From: Apostichopus japonicus | Taxonomy: Eukaryota > Echinodermata > Holothuroidea > Aspidochirotida > Stichopodidae | Direction of reading: 5' to 3' | Assembly: GCF_037975245.1 (NCBI RefSeq) | Contig: NC_092569.1 | Span: forward strand, 31,068,668 to 31,132,667 | Length of the DNA stretch: 64,000 bases | Shown here: in pieces, positions 60,701-64,000 of the stretch | How positions within the stretch are numbered: position 1 is the stretch's first letter | How the letters are laid out: the number at the start of each line of letters is the position of its first letter | Notes under the pieces: generated by a model | What the model saw: the letters and a program-made list of their open reading frames with translations, nothing else | Databases searched by the model: none | What the model was told of the DNA's origin: nothing | Program-made: the position numbers and the translations under genes

Positions 60701-62455
60701 GTCGTATGTCAAGTAAATTGACAGGCCTGCATAAATTTCCAGCTCAATTCGCAGCTGGTACTTCTTTTGGTTTATCAAGTGAGATAACTTATCATTACCA
60801 ATCAGAAATTCACTGTCTAAGAAACCAATGCCATTTTTGTATTCGTCCCAGGTTCGATTAAACCCAATGGATCCATCTATGCGTCGCTGTATGACCTGAT
60901 AAATTCAAAACATAGCTACACAATTAACGGATGTCTTTTATTCTTATATGGTCGTAACTTCAAACCAAACTTTCTTGCTCAGTTTAGGAAATAGAGTATG
61001 ATACACTTAATTTAATTGATTTCATTACATTAACAATTTATACAAATCGGCTCAAATATGTTTACATCGTACAAGGTATATCATCCGATACACTGTAAAA
61101 CAAAAATGGAATTAAACTTTCAATGTGCTATACAATGCGTGACTTTTAGAATAAAGTATGTAATTGCAAGCGTACACTTCTTAAAATATATACCACTTAC
61201 TGTCCAACCTCCAGATGAAGTGTTGTGATCACAATATGCGGGAAATGGTTCCGGGTACTGGTCAGGTTTGATCAGGTGTACACCGGATTTGGCTTTGGTA
61301 GGAGAACATTGGTTAAGTACTTCATGGCAATCCCTTGGGTAACCCGGAGTTTGGAGTAGGAAATACTGCAAGTCTAGTAACATGATAATTAAAAGAAGAA
61401 GATCAGAACAAACAATAAAACTGTAAATTACAGCATTTTATGAAATGCGTTTCCATATGCAAAGGAATTTTTTAGCAGATATGTGGTATATGTTTACCTT
61501 GTAATAGCTCTCTTTTCACTACACAGTATACAAATGATATGGTAATTAAAATAAGACGTATGAACATTGAGGCTAATTGAAGCAGGTGTATTATGTTTGA
61601 AATGAAAAATATAACGCAAAGAACTACTATAAATGATGAAACTGTGGTAACATGGTTACAGAAGCCAAACATGATGAATAACATTTTTCTTCAATAAAAG
61701 CGTATGGATGGTCCATATTTCACTTCTTTTGTTTTGGTTTATCAATCTAATTTTGATCAGCACAGGACAGTGATTTGAAGGAGTCAAGTTATTTTCACGA
61801 GCCTACATAATTCAATTGCTAACAAGTGATTTTTTTTCTTTCTGTAGATTTTAGGCCCTTTTTCCTGGTGACCTTTAGTAAGCCTTATTACAGTTGCCCT
61901 CGTTTGGTTACATTTTCCTGTGAGATCACTAAATCCATCAAGTATTATTCAATACAAGTTTTTATTTATGAATGTAGGACATCCTACAATAATATTTCCC
62001 AAACTGAAGCCAGTAATGAAAAATTCCACAAAAGTGAATTTCGTCGCACAGAAACGTTTTGATATTACTATAAACTACTCACAAGTGTGAATAAATCTAA
62101 TCTGAACTTTCGTAATTGCGTGAAGTAAACTATTGAAGCTAATGGTTTTTCGACGAGTATCGACAATGTGCCACAATCAGCGCTTAAACTATTTCAATAC
62201 CCGACAAGGAAATTATTGAGAATTGTAAATCATCAAAAATCTTTATAACTATAAAATATGAGAAAAGTATCACATGTGAAGTACATCTGGATACTTCCTT
62301 TCCAAATAAAAATGATCCGAGCTATTATCTAGATTACACATTTCTGTGGAATGGTTAATTCTTAGAAGTATATGTCAACCCTAACAGGGAGTTCAGCATT
62401 AAGACTAAAAGAACGACAACTTACTTGAATTGTTGACTCTTGTGCTTGACGATAT
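57298..62455 (-). CDS. Locus D: fibrinogen-TIL-EGF-fibrinogen gene, 5' end outside the window
   Basis: Seven exons: 62425-62455, 61201-61373, 60631-60895, 60062-60270, 59375-59674, 58863-59124, 57298-57791, in phase, 1734 nt. The signal-peptide exon is not present; by the spacing in A and C it should lie about 6-7 kb further right. Same plan as locus C: half fibrinogen domain, TIL, EGF-like, complete fibrinogen domain with a Cys-rich insert (about 85 residues) between GGWWY and SNLNG, but without the Tyr runs. A 5'-truncated LINE sits upstream in what should be intron 1. No disabling change seen. Confidence 0.8.
58863..59124 (-). CDS. Locus D exon 7: second fibrinogen middle
   Basis: 262 nt. 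ILQRPTSSSVNFYRKWNEYK, GFGIPTGDHWIGNDKIYKL, YGSFRISNERDKYRLSL. Donor GTATGT. Confidence 0.85.
59375..59674 (-). CDS. Locus D exon 6: EGF-like domain plus second fibrinogen start
   Basis: 100 codons. INSDCSLRITC, YSCSADATCEKRNNIHRFYC, FEGNGVTC, then GPRDCSDLFAADRRNNGKYT and YCEMSNGGWT. One EGF Cys of locus C (the first in CYC) is Phe here. Confidence 0.85.
59875..59950. repeat. Short tandem duplication in a locus D intron
   Basis: Two copies of gaaacggaaatgcaaataaa...atcatgcaaa about 55 bp apart, between the TIL and EGF exons. No apparent function. Confidence 0.7.
60062..60270 (-). CDS. Locus D exon 5: TIL-like domain
   Basis: 209 nt; NTCERTCENPNYCVIPDP, ERCLCPENHMILGNSC, EQCGCYVQGDG. Same Cys pattern as locus C. 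Confidence 0.8.
60631..60895 (-). CDS. Locus D exon 4: first fibrinogen middle
   Basis: 265 nt. VIQRRIDGSIGFNRTWDEYK, FLIGNDKLSHLINQKKYQL, YDNFRITDEWGNYSI. Donor G|GTGAG. Closest to the locus A exon. Confidence 0.85.
61201..61373 (-). CDS. Locus D exon 3: first fibrinogen start
   Basis: 173 nt. LQYFLLQTPGYPRDCHEVLN, KSGVHLIKPDQYPEPFPAY, CDHNTSSGGWT, then GTAAGT. Confidence 0.85.
62425..62455 (-). CDS. Locus D exon 2: 31-nt microexon
   Basis: Acceptor CTCAG, donor GTAAGT, 31 bases reading ISSSTRVNNS plus one base. Phase 0 to 1 as in locus C. Confidence 0.7.
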
Positions 62456-62938
62456 CTGAGGTTAGACAAAATTAAACCAAGTGTACAATTAACTGAAGTA
62501 CATTCTGAAGAATCAGTGTCAAGTTAAGTAAGTTGTACAAGGCCAAGGCATACGGCCTACAATTCAGGAAAGACGCCAATCCATTAGGCCTCACCTTAAC
62601 ATATCCCATAATTCTATGCTTATATTTAACAAACATAATTGATATATCTATAGCTCATTAAAAAGAACACTTATCGTTTTTGGTTCAAATAAATAAACCC
62701 TTGTTTTGAAATTGTATATCATTATAGAAAAAGGTGCTACGAATGAAAAGAAAAATTCAATATCTAGGCAGTAATAGAAATGTTTTGCAATTGCTTCTAA
62801 TTGATTTTACTGCTATAAGCTTAGTTACTCTTAAAAGTTAACAGAGTTTAGTAATACTTTTCATCTACTTCGCTTACCCGTCTAATTTTCATCTTATCTA
62901 AGCTGATAAGAAGTAAAATCATTTGAGAAGATATTAAA

Positions 62939-63914
62939 ATTGGTAACAGTCCAGTGTATTACAAGCGCTGGTATGACAAAGGTATCCGTTTTGTTTGCGA
63001 TTTTGTCACAGTTGATGGCAGGGGATATAGTTTTGACCTCATTCATCCAAAAATATCTTGTTTCCACAAATTGTGTAGAATATTATGGTATTATTAACTC
63101 CATTAAAACTTTTTGGAATGGACCTGCTCTGGATGGGAATATGGATATTGCTTTTCCAAACAATTGCTACTTTAACAAAATGCTTTACAATGGTATGTTC
63201 CGTTCGAAAGATATTTACAACAAGTTACTACAGGAATCGAAGTTGATTCAGAAATCCTATACGAAATGGTGTGGTACTCTCGATATTACTGAGGAAGATT
63301 GGTCTTTTTATTGTTCAGTGCCATTGAAGGGTTCTAGTGATGTTAATTTGGGGTGGTTTCAGTATAGGCTGCTTCAGAGGATTATCCCGTCCAATAAGTA
63401 CTTGCATTTGATAAAAGCAATTACTCATGATACTTGTACTTTTTGTCATAGGTATGTTGAGACAATTGAATATTTGTTCTATTATTGCCCACTCTTAGTT
63501 AGGCTTTGGAATCATCTCCAAACTATTTTAAAGAATATAGATATTGGTATAGTACTAGACATTAAGACAGTGTTGTTTGGTGCGGACATTGCCAGGGAGC
63601 TGGATTTGATTATAATGTTAGTTAAGAAATTCATTTTCAACTGCAAAGTACGGAAAGAAATTCCATTGCAGAATAACTTACTATTGTTTCTGAGGGACTA
63701 TTTTCTATTACCAAAAAAAAAAAAAAAATGCGTAATATGAAAAGCAGTGTGTGGAGGAAATATTGGTACCCTTGGTATAATTTTTTACAACTTCAGAATG
63801 TATTAAAATAAATACTTTTTAGTTTCATCTAGGAATTTTCCCTAATTCACCACTAGAGTGCTATATTATGTTAAGTTATAGTTGCAAGAGAAATAAAAAA
63901 AAGAGAGAAAAAAA
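62939..63914 (+). mobile_element. 5'-truncated LINE insertion (976 bp)
   Basis: Opens in the middle of an ORF (TTG-initiated frame 62940-63740) and ends in an A-rich tail at about 63893-63914. It is flanked by ATATTAAA (62931-62938 and 63915-63922), the target duplication. Locus A has the empty site near 8693-8720 (gaagatattaaag continuing to the same right flank). The end of the ORF has a zf-RVT-like Cys/His pattern, as in L1/Tx1-type LINEs. Confidence 0.85.
62940..63740 (+). pseudogene. C-terminal part of an L1/Tx1-type LINE ORF2
   Basis: 266 open codons. Key segment: FQYRLLQRIIPSNKYL, then CTFCHRYVETIEYLFYYC and LLVRLWNHL, the zinc-binding region that follows the RT in L1/Tx1-like LINEs. 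RT and endonuclease are absent because of 5' truncation. The frame ends in an A-run near 63713. It is intact enough to suggest a young insertion. Confidence 0.8.
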
Positions 63915-64000
63915 ATATTAAAGTTTCGAAACAACAGTTAATAAACAACGCATATCAACTGAAAATATGACTTTTTGTCTGTTTTAAAGTCTTTCTCATT

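Overview
This is a window of AT-rich, intron-rich, repeat-laden metazoan DNA. It has no operons, and its coding sequence is split into short exons with GT/AG borders. The protein families (fibrinogen-related domains joined to TIL and EGF-like modules), the Penelope-like retroelement, and the tRNA-like, hAT-like and Polinton-type repeats point to a marine invertebrate. An echinoderm, perhaps a sea cucumber, is my best guess, but this is inference and not proven by the window.

The backbone is a tandem array of four paralogous fibrinogen-related (FREP-like) loci, all on the minus strand, about 18-19 kb apart. Shared plan, 5' to 3': a 72-nt signal-peptide exon, a 31-nt microexon, two exons for the N-terminal half of a fibrinogen domain (173 and 265 nt), then a variable 3' part. 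Locus C (39907-51560) is complete: eight exons join in frame into 598 codons (signal peptide, half fibrinogen domain, TIL domain, EGF-like domain, complete fibrinogen domain). Locus D (57298-62455) has the same plan, but its signal-peptide exon should lie beyond the right edge. Locus B (22080-32205) is a pseudogene: nonsense codon, 1-nt deletion, and missing microexon, first fibrinogen exon and last exon. Locus A (1513-14440) keeps the 5' exons but ends in a different extracellular domain encoded by three exons whose phases fit (325 codons); the splice donor of its microexon is damaged.

Mobile DNA is dense between and inside the loci. At 16.3-18.6 kb there is a degraded Penelope-like element with a hammerhead-ribozyme-like motif. 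There are LINE fragments at 19.7-20.2, 54.8-55.9 and 62.9-63.9 kb, three hAT-like MITEs with 8-bp target duplications, other fold-back elements, and a decayed Polinton/Maverick fragment at 37.0-38.1 kb (packaging ATPase plus a second gene). Satellites include a block-structured pentamer array (3.6-4.3 kb) and five near-identical 373-bp units, each with a 73-nt tRNA-like gene and a T6 terminator (11.9-13.7 kb). Two plus-strand exons of an unrelated gene (26996-27057 and 28288-28456) sit in a block found only in locus B.

Most striking are the complete fibrinogen domains of loci C and D. They carry an insert of about 82-85 residues, rich in Cys and Tyr, exactly between the conserved GGWWY and SNLNG motifs. 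In locus C an in-frame AAT microsatellite has turned part of this insert into runs of 12 and 6 tyrosines. With swapped 3' domains and one dead copy, the cluster looks like a rapidly diversifying family of secreted recognition proteins; that function is inferred from the family.
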